Under the pieces are notes generated by a model, which was not told the origin of the DNA, did not search any database, and saw nothing but the letters and a program-made list of their open reading frames with translations. From Nocardia miyunensis NBRC 108239 (GTDB lineage Bacteria; Actinomycetota; Actinomycetes; Mycobacteriales; Mycobacteriaceae), in NCBI RefSeq assembly GCF_001613065.1, contig NZ_BDBQ01000010.1, positions 62,001-126,000 on the forward strand: a stretch of DNA of 64,000 nt, in the 5' to 3' direction. Numbering within the stretch: position 1 is the first letter of the stretch; each line of letters opens with the position of its first letter. The position numbers and the translations under genes were made by a program. This document shows, piece by piece, positions 14,063-22,517 of the stretch.

Positions 14063-15004
14063 TCAGCGGATCAGATCGGTTTCCCGATCCATCCGCGCCA
14101 GCTTCTCGGGATTGCGCACCGCGTAGAGCCCGGTGATCCGGCCGTCATCGATGCGCACCGCCAGGACCGTGTCGATCTCGTCGTCGAGCTTCAGGATCAG
14201 CGCCGGATAGCCGTTAACCTCGACCGGCTCGTGCTGCAAGCCCGCCGCGATGAGCCCGCCGAATCGGCCCCGGCGCGCGGACAGCAGACGAGCCACCTTC
14301 CACGCGCCCGTGATGGGCCGCGGCACCGCCTGGCGGATTCCGCCGCCGTCGCCGACGAGCACCACATCCGGCGCGAGAATGTCCAGCAGCCCCTGCATAT
14401 CGCCGGTCCGGATCGCCCGCTCGAACGCCTCAAGCGCGACCCGCGTCTGCGCCGGGGAGACCATCTCGCGCGGCCGCCGCGACGCGACGTGCGCGCGGGC
14501 CCGGTGCGCGATCTGACGCACCGCGGCCGGGGTCTTGCCGACCGCCTCGGCGATCTCGTCGTAGGCCAGATCGAACACCTCGCGCAGCACGAACACCGCC
14601 CGCTCGGTCGGCGCGAGCGTCTCGAGCACGAGCAGCATCGCCATCGAGACGCTCTCCGCGAATTCCACGTCGGCGGCGACATCGGGCGAGGTCAACAGCG
14701 GTTCGGGCAACCACGATCCGACATAGGATTCCCGGCGGCGGCCGACGGTGCGCAACCTGGTCAGCGCCTGCCGCGTGGCGATCCGCACCAGATAGGCCCG
14801 CTGATCGCGCACCTCGTCCAGATCGACTCCGACCCAGCGCAGCCATGTCTCCTGGAGGACGTCCTCCGCGTCCGCCGCCGATCCGAGCATCTCGTAGGCG
14901 ACGGTGAACAGCAGATTGCGGTGCGCGAGAAAGGCTTCGGTCGCGACATCGGCCCGGCCCGCCCCCGGCTCGCCCGCCCCGTGCTGCGAATCAGTGCCGT
15001 CCAT
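14063..15004 (-). CDS. ECF41 group RNA polymerase sigma factor (SigJ-like)
   Basis: A 313-residue ECF sigma factor with the fused SnoaL-like C-terminal domain that defines group ECF41. Sigma-2 is at about 25-95 (ADAEDVLQETWLRW), sigma-4 at about 120-175 (YDEIAEAVGKTPAAVRQIAHRAR), and the C-terminal domain at about 185-313. The three group hallmarks are present: WLPEP (98-102) in the linker, DGGG (219-222) and NPEKL (298-302). The C-terminal domain serves in place of a separate anti-sigma factor. The ATG at 15004 has AAGGAG seven bases upstream. A perfect ECF41-type promoter at 15303-15329 points at this gene, which implies autoregulation. Confidence 0.9.
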   Translation of the reverse strand: MDGTDSQHGAGEPGAGRADVATEAFLAHRNLLFTVAYEMLGSAADAEDVLQETWLRWVGVDLDEVRDQRAYLVRIATRQALTRLRTVGRRRESYVGSWLPEPLLTSPDVAADVEFAESVSMAMLLVLETLAPTERAVFVLREVFDLAYDEIAEAVGKTPAAVRQIAHRARAHVASRRPREMVSPAQTRVALEAFERAIRTGDMQGLLDILAPDVVLVGDGGGIRQAVPRPITGAWKVARLLSARRGRFGGLIAAGLQHEPVEVNGYPALILKLDDEIDTVLAVRIDDGRITGLYAVRNPEKLARMDRETDLIR

Positions 15005-15044
15005 GGACACTCCTTCCCGCTCGATGCGACTCATCTCGCCCATT

Positions 15045-15263
15045 TCACCCCGCTCCCGCCCAGTCCGCGACACCGCAGGACGCCACTCCGGCCGCACCCT
15101 CCCCGCCGGACCCATACCTGTCACGGAAAATCGGCCCGCTCGAATCACACCGCGTCATCCGGCAACCGCCGATCCCGCACCAACCACTCCAGCGATCCGG
15201 ACAATCCCGACCACACAGCCGGGTCGCCCCGCGCCGGGCGACCTGTTCATCCGTGGCAGTCAT
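15045..15263 (-). pseudogene. Probable remnant of an ECF41-controlled oxidoreductase gene
   Basis: An ATG at 15263 with a good ribosome-binding site (AAAGG, five bases upstream) opens a 72-codon frame rich in Cys, Trp and Gly that resembles no protein I know. In another frame, beginning right after the fifth codon or so, the sequence reads TGRPARGDPAVW...SLEWLVRDRRLPDDAV and then stops. That has good codon bias and recalls the TGRPARTF-type ends of NmrA/SDR dehydrogenases. The simplest reading is an oxidoreductase gene of which only the first few and last 30 or so codons survive. It is the first open frame behind the ECF41 promoter and lies 40 bp before the sigma gene. Low certainty. Confidence 0.3.
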
Positions 15264-15302
15264 GGGATCCTTTCGGCTCGATCCGACCTGTGTCCTTCAC
15301 GA

Positions 15303-15329
15303 GACGCCGGTCCCCCACGGTCTGTGACA
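15303..15329 (-). promoter_or_regulatory. ECF41-type promoter, leftward
   Basis: Read on the minus strand: TGTCACA (complement of 15323-15329), 16 bases, then CGTC (complement of 15303-15306). This matches the TGTCACA / CGTC motif known for group ECF41 exactly. It points to the small open frame at 15263 and the ECF41 sigma gene at 15004. Confidence 0.75.
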
Positions 15330-15370
15330 GCGGGTCCGAGTGACGGTCGCCACTCGGACCCGCTGTCACA
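15323..15370. repeat. Perfect 20-bp inverted repeat
   Basis: Arms at 15323-15342 and 15351-15370 are perfect complements of 20 bp, separated by the 8-base loop ACGGTCGC. The outer seven bases of each arm are the -35 element of an ECF41-type promoter, so the repeat lies between two outward-facing promoters. No T tract adjoins it, which argues against a simple terminator. Confidence 0.85.
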
Positions 15371-15390
15371 TCGCTGCCCCGTGCGGCATC
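15364..15390 (+). promoter_or_regulatory. ECF41-type promoter, rightward
   Basis: TGTCACA (15364-15370), 16 bases, then CATC (15387-15390), one mismatch from the ECF41 -10 motif CGTC. It faces the DoxX gene that starts at 15453, so the ECF41 factor should drive that gene. Confidence 0.65.
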
Positions 15391-15452
15391 GAATGGGCAA
15401 CTCGATCGGCTCCGGTTCGGAATCCCGGGCCGCCGGCACTCAAGGAGACATC

Positions 15453-15815
15453 ATGAACCTCGCACTGTGGATCGCCGCCGGAGTACTGGCCGTCGTCGCG
15501 CTGTTCGGCGGCATCACCAAGACCTTCGTGCCGCGGGAGAAACTGGCTCAGGCGCCGGGCGGGGGCTGGACCGCACACGCCACGAACGGCTTCGTGAAAA
15601 CCCTCGGGATTCTGGAGATCCTGGCCGCGGCCGGGCTGATCCTGCCCGCCGCGCTCGACATCGCCCCGGTGCTGGTGCCGGTGACCGCGATCTGCTGGGT
15701 ACCGCTGATGATCGGTGCGATCGTCACCCATCTGCGCAGCGGCGAGGCCAAGGTCGTCATGCTGAATGTCGTCTATCTGGCGGTGGCCGTGTTCGTCGCC
15801 GTCGGGCGGTTCTGA
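15453..15815 (+). CDS. DoxX family membrane protein
   Basis: A 120-residue protein of four transmembrane helices: LWIAAGVLAVVALFGGITK, GFVKTLGILEILAAAGLILP, VPVTAICWVPLMIGAIVTH and VVMLNVVYLAVAVFVAVGRF. This is the DoxX/DoxX-like fold, with the family GITK and GxxEIxAAxGLI features. DoxX proteins are linked to thiol and oxidative-stress homeostasis in mycobacteria and to electron transfer elsewhere. The ATG at 15453 follows AAGGAGA. It is divergent from the ECF41 sigma gene and carries an ECF41-type promoter 60 bp upstream, making it a probable direct target. Confidence 0.85.
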   Translation: MNLALWIAAGVLAVVALFGGITKTFVPREKLAQAPGGGWTAHATNGFVKTLGILEILAAAGLILPAALDIAPVLVPVTAICWVPLMIGAIVTHLRSGEAKVVMLNVVYLAVAVFVAVGRF

Positions 15816-15819
15816 TCCA

Positions 15820-15836
15820 CACAACCGATCGTTGTG
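15820..15836. terminator. Short inverted repeat after the DoxX gene
   Basis: CACAAC, five-base spacer CGATC, GTTGTG, five bases after the DoxX stop. It may terminate the DoxX transcript or be an operator for the MFS gene that follows; I cannot decide. Confidence 0.3.
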
Positions 15837-15931
15837 GCACGCCGACGATGCGGTTGTTTGATTCCCTTGTGCACGACCTGGTTTCATTCCGCTGGTCAAC
15901 GTGAGGTTGTTCGAAACGGGGTGATGCGCCG

Positions 15932-17182
15932 GTGCGTGGCTCGGGTGACAGTTCGCTGGGACGTCGATTCGGCTGGTTGTGGACGGCCTACGCGGTCAGC
16001 GCCTACGGATCCGGACTCGGTTTCGGTGCGTTGCCGCTGATCGCGGTGCGGGTGCTGCACGCGGGGCCCGCGCGGGTGTCGGCGCTGTCGGCCGCGGGGC
16101 TGACGGTGGGTGCGCTGATCGCGGTGCCGCTGGGGCCGTGGATGGAGTTCCGCCGCAAACGCCCGGTGATGATGACGATGGATCTGATCCGGTTCGCCGT
16201 ACTGGCGACGATTCCGCTCGCCTTCGCCTTGGGACTGCTCACCTTCGCGCAGTTGCTGATCGTGTCGGTGATGACCGCCGCATCGGAGATCACCTTCAAG
16301 GCCGCGAGCGGAGCGTATCTGAAAAGCCTTGTCCCGCAAAAGAATCTACTCATCGCCAACGCACGATTCGAGTCGACGACGTGGACCGCGCAGACGATCG
16401 GGCCACCGCTCGGCGGCGCGGCCATGGGCCTGCTGGGCCCGGTGGTGACCGTCATCATGGACGCGGCGAGCTATCTGCTGTCGGCGCTGAGCATCACCGC
16501 GATCGGCGGCGGCGAACCGCATCCCGCCCGCAGGAGTCCCGCCGGAATGCGATTCGGCGAACTGCTGGACGGCTGGCGCTGCCTGTTCGAGCACCGGCGC
16601 CTGCGCGCCCTCCTGGCCAACGGCGCACTCACCGCCGGCCTGATCCTGGCCGCCGAACCGCCCCTGATCGTGCTGATGGTCGGCCCCCTGGGATTCGCGC
16701 CGTGGCAGTACGGACTCGCCTTCGCCATCCCCTGCGCGGGCGGCCTGATCGGCTCCCGGCTGTCCCGCCCGCTCACGCGACGCTTCGGCCGACGTCGCGT
16801 CATGCGCACCACCGGCATCCTGCGTGCCTGCTGGCCGGCCGGCCTGGCCTTCATCGGGCCCGGTATCCCCGGGCTGGCCCTGGTCGTCGTCCTGGAATTC
16901 GGCCTGATCCTGTGCATGGGCATCTTCATGCCGCTGCTGGCCACCTACCGCCTCGGACAGCTGAGCCCCGATCGCGTCGCCCGCGCGCTGTCGGCCTGGA
17001 CGATCACCCAGCGAGCCACCACCGCGACCCTCACCGCCCTCGGCGGCGTCCTCGCCGCGCTCACCACCCCGCGCACCGCCATCGCCGTCGCCGGACTGCT
17101 CTTGCTCGCCACTCCCCTGCTCCTGCCCCGGCGCGAAAACCCCGCCCCCGCAGAACCGGAACTCATCAGCGACCGAGCTTGA
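15932..17182 (+). CDS. MFS transporter
   Basis: A 416-residue major facilitator with about 12 transmembrane helices. The loop between helices 2 and 3 reads PWMEFRRKRPVMM (the G-x-LaD-rkgrR-like motif A region), and a large cytoplasmic loop around residues 195-220 separates the halves. The N-terminal half resembles actinobacterial drug or siderophore exporters of the MFS_3/enterobactin exporter group (ASYLLSALS and RAVSAWTITQR-like segments). The start is a GTG at 15932 with a weak Shine-Dalgarno sequence; no better start was seen. It is monocistronic by spacing, 117 bp after the DoxX gene. Confidence 0.83.
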   Translation: MRGSGDSSLGRRFGWLWTAYAVSAYGSGLGFGALPLIAVRVLHAGPARVSALSAAGLTVGALIAVPLGPWMEFRRKRPVMMTMDLIRFAVLATIPLAFALGLLTFAQLLIVSVMTAASEITFKAASGAYLKSLVPQKNLLIANARFESTTWTAQTIGPPLGGAAMGLLGPVVTVIMDAASYLLSALSITAIGGGEPHPARRSPAGMRFGELLDGWRCLFEHRRLRALLANGALTAGLILAAEPPLIVLMVGPLGFAPWQYGLAFAIPCAGGLIGSRLSRPLTRRFGRRRVMRTTGILRACWPAGLAFIGPGIPGLALVVVLEFGLILCMGIFMPLLATYRLGQLSPDRVARALSAWTITQRATTATLTALGGVLAALTTPRTAIAVAGLLLLATPLLLPRRENPAPAEPELISDRA

Positions 17183-17575
17183 CCGCCGCCCGACATTCAC
17201 CATCGGCCGATCCACGAGGCAACTCCCCTCGACCGCGGCGGCGAGCGAATCGCCGGTTTTGAAAATTCTTCCACACGGTTGCCTCGGAAATCGGTCCCGT
17301 ACTGCCCTCGCGCAGAGGCATCAGCGCACCTCGGCACGCATCGGCGGTGGTCAGAGACTCGAACGTAGCGCGCGCGTCCATTTCTCGGCCGTCCGGCCCG
17401 TTCGCGCCCGATGGCCGGATCGATCGGAACACGTTGTCATGAACGACACCGTCAGTTGTCATGAACGACACGAACGGAAGTCGATGTGCCGCGCGTAGAG
17501 CTGTGAAATCGCCTGTTCCGGTTAGGGTCAACGAATGACCGGCGATCGGTCGGCTCCAGGTGAGGGAGGAAATCT
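17183..17575. other. Intergenic region with tandem repeats
   Basis: No gene recognised. It holds two exact 16-bp direct repeats (described separately) 105 bp before the carboxylase gene and otherwise only weak open frames with poor codon bias. Confidence 0.6.
17434..17471. promoter_or_regulatory. Two tandem 16-bp repeats with 22-bp period
   Basis: TTGTCATGAACGACAC occurs at 17434-17449 and again at 17456-17471. Each copy contains the inverted pair TGTC/GACA, so each looks like a dimeric operator, and the 22-bp period puts them two helical turns apart on the same DNA face. They lie upstream of the carboxyltransferase gene. The cognate regulator is unknown. Confidence 0.65.
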
Positions 17576-19120
17576 GTGGATACGACCGTCGCGAAACTCG
17601 CACTGCTGCAACAGAACCTTGCGGATGCCCGGGAACCGGCCGGAGCAGCGGGAGTCGCCAAACGCGCGGCGAAGGGTATTCCCAGCCCCCGCAAGCGAAT
17701 CGACATGCTGGTGGACCCGGGCAGCTTCCTGGAATTCGGCGCGCTGATGCGCCAGCCCGGTTCCCCGGACGCGCTGTACGGCGACGGCGTGGTCACCGGA
17801 CGCGCTCGCGTCGAAGGCCGTCCGGTGGTGGTCATCTCGCACGACCAGACCGTGTACGGGGGTTCGGTGGGTGAGATGTTCGGCCGAAAGGTCGCGATGG
17901 CAATGGATTCCGCGGCCGATATCGGCTGCCCGTTCATCGCCGTCAACGACTCCGGCGGCGCGCGGGTGCAGGACGCGGTGACCTCGCTGGCCTGGTACGC
18001 CGCCATGAGCCGACGGCAGCAGCGCCTGTCCGGCGCGGTACCGCAGATCTCGCTGATGCTGGGCAAATGTGCTGCGGGAGCAGTCTATTCACCGATCAAC
18101 ACCGATGTGCTGATCGCGACCGAGGCCGCCTACATGTTCGTCACCGGTCCGGACGTCATCCGCGAGACCACCGGCGAGGAGGTCACCCTCGAGGAACTCG
18201 GCGGCGCGTTCAACCAGGCCCGCAACGGCAACATCCATCACGTGGCGGCCGATGAGCAGGCCGCATTCGACTGGGCGAGAAGGTATTTGAGCTTCATGCC
18301 CGCGACCTGTTTCGATCTCGCACCGGTCGTCAATCCGGGCCTGGAACCCGAAATCACCGACTCCGACCGGGAATTGAACGCGATCATCCCCGACTCGGAT
18401 CGCAGCGGCTACGACATGTACGACATCCTGCTGCGGATCTTCGACGACGGCGACTTCCTGGAGGTCGGCGACATCGCGGCGCGCAATATGATCACCGGAT
18501 TCGCCCGGGTGGACGGCCGCAGCGTCGGCGTGGTGGCGAATCAGCCGCTGGTGTCCAGCGGTGCGATCGACGCGCGCTGCTCGGACAAGGCGGCGCATTT
18601 CATCCGGCTGTGCAACGCGTTCGGGCTGCCGCTGGTCTTCGTCGTCGACACCCCCGGCGTCCTGCCGGGCGTCGAGGAGGAGAAGATCGGCGTGATCAAG
18701 CGCGGCGGCCGGTTCTTCTACGCGGTCGTGGAGGCCACCGTGCCGATCGTGACCGTCGTCGTGCGCAAGGCGTACGGGGGCGGCTATGCGGTGATGGGCT
18801 CCAAACAGCTCGGCGGCGACCTGAATTTCGCCTGGCCCACCGCGCGTATCGCGGTCATGGGCGCCGAGGCCGCGGTCGGGCTCATCCAACGCCGTCAACT
18901 CGAGGCCGCCTCGGACGAGGAACGCCCGATTCTGCGTCAGCGGATGGTCGATTTCTACAACGACACCATCGCCACCCCCTGGACCGCCGCGGAACGCGGC
19001 TACATCGACGCCGTCATCGAACCCGCGCACACCCGACTGGAGATCCGCAAGGCACTGAACCTCCTGCGCGACAAGACACTTCGACACGGGCCCCGCAAGC
19101 ACCATCTGATGCCGTTGTAA
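17576..19120 (+). CDS. Acyl-CoA carboxylase carboxyltransferase (beta) subunit
   Basis: A 514-residue AccD/PccB-type carboxyltransferase, full length for the family. The N-lobe oxyanion region is [13 protein letters not shown] with [11 protein letters not shown] before it; the C-lobe carries [11 protein letters not shown] and [20 protein letters not shown]. It transfers the carboxyl group from biotin on a separate alpha chain to acetyl-, propionyl- or longer acyl-CoA, giving malonyl-CoA-type building blocks for fatty and mycolic acids. The GTG at 17576 is preceded by GGGAGGA. No alpha subunit or epsilon peptide is adjacent, so its partner must be encoded elsewhere, unlike the single-chain enzyme 5 kb upstream. 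Confidence 0.92.
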   Translation: MDTTVAKLALLQQNLADAREPAGAAGVAKRAAKGIPSPRKRIDMLVDPGSFLEFGALMRQPGSPDALYGDGVVTGRARVEGRPVVVISHDQTVYGGSVGEMFGRKVAMAMDSAADIGCPFIAVNDSGGARVQDAVTSLAWYAAMSRRQQRLSGAVPQISLMLGKCAAGAVYSPINTDVLIATEAAYMFVTGPDVIRETTGEEVTLEELGGAFNQARNGNIHHVAADEQAAFDWARRYLSFMPATCFDLAPVVNPGLEPEITDSDRELNAIIPDSDRSGYDMYDILLRIFDDGDFLEVGDIAARNMITGFARVDGRSVGVVANQPLVSSGAIDARCSDKAAHFIRLCNAFGLPLVFVVDTPGVLPGVEEEKIGVIKRGGRFFYAVVEATVPIVTVVVRKAYGGGYAVMGSKQLGGDLNFAWPTARIAVMGAEAAVGLIQRRQLEAASDEERPILRQRMVDFYNDTIATPWTAAERGYIDAVIEPAHTRLEIRKALNLLRDKTLRHGPRKHHLMPL

Positions 19121-19130
19121 CCGTTCGCTG

Positions 19131-19149
19131 CCCGGCACGCAGCGCCGGG
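19131..19149. terminator. Short hairpin between convergent genes
   Basis: CCCGGC, seven-base loop, GCCGGG, ten bases after the carboxyltransferase stop and before the convergent CoA-transferase gene. Six pairs only. Confidence 0.35.
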
Positions 19150-19220
19150 ACTGGGCCACAGGTCATCGAATTCGGGAAGCTATTGCGGCACAACCCCTCT
19201 CATTGGTGTCTTCGCAACGA

Positions 19221-19856
19221 TCAGTCATCCCCGAGCAGCGGAACCGCCAATCGCTCGCGAAGTTCCTCGATCGGGGTGTCGAAGGTCTCCAGGACGCGGA
19301 CCCCCTCGGGTGTGATGCCGAAGACCGCGTGGTCGGTGTACACGCGGCTGACGCAGGCCAGGCCGGTGAGCGGGTAGGTGCAGGCGGGCACGATCTTCGG
19401 GGCGCCGTTCTTGGCGAACAGCGTCATCATCACGAAGACCTGTTTCGCGCCGATGGCGAGATCCATCGCACCGCCCACGGCCGGGATCGAACCGGGTTCG
19501 CCGGTATCCCAGTTGGCCAGGTCACCGGCCGCGGAGACCTGGAAGGCGCCCATCACGCAGACGTCCAGATGACCGCCGCGCATCATCGCGAACGAGTCCG
19601 CGTGATGGAAATACGACGCACCGGGCAGTTCGGTGACGGGCACCTTCCCGGCATTGGTCAGGTCGGGGTCGATCTCGTCGCCGACCGCGGCCGGGCCCAT
19701 GCCCAGCATGCCGTTCTCCGTGTGCAGGACCACGCCCAGCTCCGGCGACAGATGATCGGCGACCTTGGTGGGCTGGCCGATGCCGAGGTTGACGATGCTG
19801 CCCGGCTCGATGTCGCGGGCGAGCCGGGCAGCGAGACGATCGGGATCCAGTGGCAT
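19221..19856 (-). CDS. 3-oxoacid/acyl CoA-transferase subunit B
   Basis: A 211-residue beta chain of a family I CoA-transferase (ScoB/PcaJ/AtoA type). The catalytic glutamate is Glu47 in TENGMLGMGP, followed by the family stretch SFAMMRGGHLDVCVMGAFQVS and the glycine-rich GAMDLAIGAKQV. It forms the active site with subunit A and moves CoA from succinyl- or acetyl-CoA to a short acid. The ATG shares one base with the TGA of subunit A (TGATG at 19854-19858), a standard coupling. It is the last gene of the catabolic operon that starts at 27.6 kb, suggesting that pathway ends in an acid that must be activated to a CoA ester. Confidence 0.92.
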   Translation of the reverse strand: MPLDPDRLAARLARDIEPGSIVNLGIGQPTKVADHLSPELGVVLHTENGMLGMGPAAVGDEIDPDLTNAGKVPVTELPGASYFHHADSFAMMRGGHLDVCVMGAFQVSAAGDLANWDTGEPGSIPAVGGAMDLAIGAKQVFVMMTLFAKNGAPKIVPACTYPLTGLACVSRVYTDHAVFGITPEGVRVLETFDTPIEELRERLAVPLLGDD

Positions 19857-20554
19857 CAGCGGGCTCCCTGCACGGTGTTGTAGTGCCGGGCCTGGACCCG
19901 GACGATGCGATCGACGTAGATGCCCGGGGTGACCACGGCCTCGGGATCGAGTTCCCCCGCCGACACGACGGTGGGCACCTGCACGATCGTGGTGGTCGCG
20001 GCCGTGACCATCACCGGACCGAAATTTCGGGCGGTCTTGCGGTACAACAGGTTTCCCATCGTGTCGGCGATATGCGCGGAGATCAGCGCGACATCGCCCT
20101 TGATCGGATACTCGAGCAGATAGTCGCGGCCGTCGATGGTGCGGGTCTCCTTGCCCTCGGCCAGCGGCGTGCCGACGGCGGTCGGACTGTAGAAGGCCCC
20201 GATGCCCGCACCCGCCGCACGCATCCGTTCGGCGAGGTTGCCCTGCGGGACGACCTCGAGTTCCACCTCTCCGCGCCGGTACAGATCGTCGAAGACGTAG
20301 GAGTCGACCTGCCGCGGAAATGAGCACAGCACCTTGCGCACGCGCCCGGCCGCGAGCAGGGCGGCCAGGCCCACCTCGCCGTTTCCGGCATTGTTGGACA
20401 CGATGGTCAGATCGCGCGCACCCTGCCGGATCAGCGCGTCGATCAGGTCGAAGGGCATTCCGGCGAGGCCGAAGCCGCCGACCAGAACCGTATCGCCGTC
20501 CCGCACCACGGACACGGCCTCGTCCGCGGTGTCCAGGATTCGGGCCTTGCCCAT
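19856..20554 (-). CDS. 3-oxoacid/acyl CoA-transferase subunit A
   Basis: A 232-residue alpha chain of a family I CoA-transferase. The family glycine motif GGFGLAGMP is at residues 26-34 and the conserved NNAGNGEVGLAALL stretch follows at about 60. The ATG at 20554 is chosen because GGGAG lies six bases upstream; codons further upstream lack domain character. Downstream it is coupled to subunit B. A 162-bp gap separates it from the CocE gene, long enough for its own promoter, so the pair could be expressed both with the catabolic operon and separately. The acyl substrate cannot be told from sequence. Confidence 0.92.
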   Translation of the reverse strand: MGKARILDTADEAVSVVRDGDTVLVGGFGLAGMPFDLIDALIRQGARDLTIVSNNAGNGEVGLAALLAAGRVRKVLCSFPRQVDSYVFDDLYRRGEVELEVVPQGNLAERMRAAGAGIGAFYSPTAVGTPLAEGKETRTIDGRDYLLEYPIKGDVALISAHIADTMGNLLYRKTARNFGPVMVTAATTTIVQVPTVVSAGELDPEAVVTPGIYVDRIVRVQARHYNTVQGAR

Positions 20555-20716
20555 GCCGTTCTCCCATTCTCGTGTGTTGCCCAGATGTTCCCGCGCATCG
20601 AGGTCGTGTCCTGCCCGACACCGATGCAAGATCGCGGCCACCCCATGCCGCTCTGACGTCGATAGCGCGGGACCCTGGCGAGAGTACTCAGCATCCGCGC
20701 GCTCGGCGTGTGCCTG

Positions 20717-22441
20717 TCATTCGGCCGCGGTTCGGGTTGTGAACGGCAGCACCAGCCGCGACGGGTGCGCGGCGTCGCGGTAGATCTTGTGCGTCACCGG
20801 ACGGCCGACCGGCAGGTGGAACGCGTCCGGCGGCAGCAGCGCGTTGTGATCGTCGGCCAGCGGCTCGTCGTTGGACAACTCCGCCACCAGACGGTGACCG
20901 GGCCGGAACGTCGCCGCGAACGGGTACAGCCGCAGCACGTACTCCTCTATGACGCCCGGCTCGACCGGCACACCGCGCGTGTGCGGGTGACGCGGATCGC
21001 CCTCGGCGCTGCGGCCGTCGAGTTCGCGATGCGACGCCTTGAGGTAGCCGGTGGTGATCAGCTGACGGCCGCCGTCGGGCGCGGTATCCCACAGGCGCAG
21101 AATGAAATTCGTGTCGTCCTGGTCGATCTCGGCGAAAATGTGCGCGGCGCCGGCGCCGATCAGTTCGGTGGGCTCCTCGAACGGCGCGGTGCTCCAGCTC
21201 AGGATCTCCACCTTGTCGGTGACCGTGAGCGGCGCCTGATAGAAACCGTCGGGGGCGGCGTACTGCGCGCCCATGAGTTCGGGTTCGGGCGAAAGTTTGC
21301 GCCGCGGACGCAGATACAGCGACCGGTACGCCACATCCTTCGGCGGCCAATGACTTCCGGTCACCCGCTCGCGGGAGCCCTCGACGAAGACCGAGACCGC
21401 GGGTTCGTCCATGATCCCGTTGTCGATGCCCTTGATCCAGTACTCGTACCAGCGGAACATCTTGTCGTGCTCCTCGACGAAGGGGCGCGACTGCATCGGC
21501 GGATAGGGGCCGATGTCCAGCTTCTTGGGACCTCTCAGCGCGTCGAACACCTCGATCGTGCCGTCCAGCGTCCAGCCGCGCCCCTGATCGATCTGAAGAT
21601 AGACCGGGATGTCGATATTCGGCGCGAGCGTGACCGGGTTGCGCTCCTCGTACCAGTCCCCGTCGAGATTGTTCATCACGATGTCGAACCAGAACTCGCG
21701 GTTCTTCGGATACTTCAGCACGTGCACCAGATTCGGCCAGGCGGCCACGTCCGGATCCCGCAGCCGCTCGGCGACCAGCTTGTCCAGCTCGTCGGGCGAA
21801 TATACCTGCTGCATACGGGATTTCACGTTCGTGTGGGCGATGCCCGAATCGCCGCCGCGTCCCTCGCGCGCGGCGCGCGGCATGAACCACATGATGCCGC
21901 CGTGATAGGTGGTCTCGTAGAAGTCGTAGTGACCGCCGCTGACGAAGATGGCCTCGAGATGCGGCGGGCGTTCGGCGGCCGCGAGCACCTGCATCGAGCC
22001 GAAGTAGGAGATGCCGATCATGCCGACATTGCCGTCGCACCAGGGCTGTTCGGCGACCCATTCGATGAAGTCGTAGGCATCCTGCCCGAGCGGGACGCCG
22101 CCGGCGTTGTAGTTGCCGATCATCTCGCCGCCCGAGCCGCCCGAGCCGCGCAGATCACCGATGACGTGCACGTAGCCCTCCGCGACCACGCGCGTGATGT
22201 CACCGGCCTCGATGCAGCCGTCCCACATGGGACTGGGCCTGCGTTGCGGCGGCATGGTCAATGCCAACGCCTGCAGGTCTTTTCCGTACGGGCTCAACGC
22301 GACCAGCGCGGGCCGCGGCGTATCGTCCACGTCGCTGTAGGCGTCGGCGGCGAGGGTGACCCCGTCGCGCATCGGCACCTCGAGATCGGTGCGCACGGCG
22401 ATCCGCCGTCCGCCCGCATCCACTGTCCTGAATTCGGCCAT
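20717..22441 (-). CDS. CocE/NonD family hydrolase (X-Pro dipeptidyl-peptidase S15 fold)
   Basis: A 574-residue serine hydrolase of the CocE/NonD group. The nucleophile is Ser145 in GISYFG, preceded by the oxyanion-region sequence VHVIGDLRGSGGSGG; the C-terminal third is the jelly-roll domain of the family (EIDQDDTNFILRLWDT, then FRPGHRLVAELSNDE). Known members cleave esters such as cocaine, beta-lactam esters or acyl-amides. The ATG at 22441 has AAGGAG upstream at a somewhat long spacing of ten bases. It is the fifth enzyme gene before the CoA-transferase in this operon and offers ester or amide cleavage for the pathway. Confidence 0.9.
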   Translation of the reverse strand: MAEFRTVDAGGRRIAVRTDLEVPMRDGVTLAADAYSDVDDTPRPALVALSPYGKDLQALALTMPPQRRPSPMWDGCIEAGDITRVVAEGYVHVIGDLRGSGGSGGEMIGNYNAGGVPLGQDAYDFIEWVAEQPWCDGNVGMIGISYFGSMQVLAAAERPPHLEAIFVSGGHYDFYETTYHGGIMWFMPRAAREGRGGDSGIAHTNVKSRMQQVYSPDELDKLVAERLRDPDVAAWPNLVHVLKYPKNREFWFDIVMNNLDGDWYEERNPVTLAPNIDIPVYLQIDQGRGWTLDGTIEVFDALRGPKKLDIGPYPPMQSRPFVEEHDKMFRWYEYWIKGIDNGIMDEPAVSVFVEGSRERVTGSHWPPKDVAYRSLYLRPRRKLSPEPELMGAQYAAPDGFYQAPLTVTDKVEILSWSTAPFEEPTELIGAGAAHIFAEIDQDDTNFILRLWDTAPDGGRQLITTGYLKASHRELDGRSAEGDPRHPHTRGVPVEPGVIEEYVLRLYPFAATFRPGHRLVAELSNDEPLADDHNALLPPDAFHLPVGRPVTHKIYRDAAHPSRLVLPFTTRTAAE

Positions 22442-22517
22442 GAGTGTGAAACTCCTTGTCCTGTCGAGTTTCCGGTCCTGATGAAACTTCCCGCCCCGCA
22501 AGTGCGGTCCGGGCCCG

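Noticed and set aside
15323..15370. The 20-bp inverted repeat as an ordinary terminator
   Set aside because: It lies between two divergently transcribed genes, upstream of both, has no T tract, and its ends coincide with ECF41 -35 boxes.
17166..17603. A possible minus-strand gene between the MFS and carboxyltransferase genes
   Set aside because: The 145-codon frame has no recognisable sequence, no ribosome-binding site, and runs into the carboxyltransferase start.
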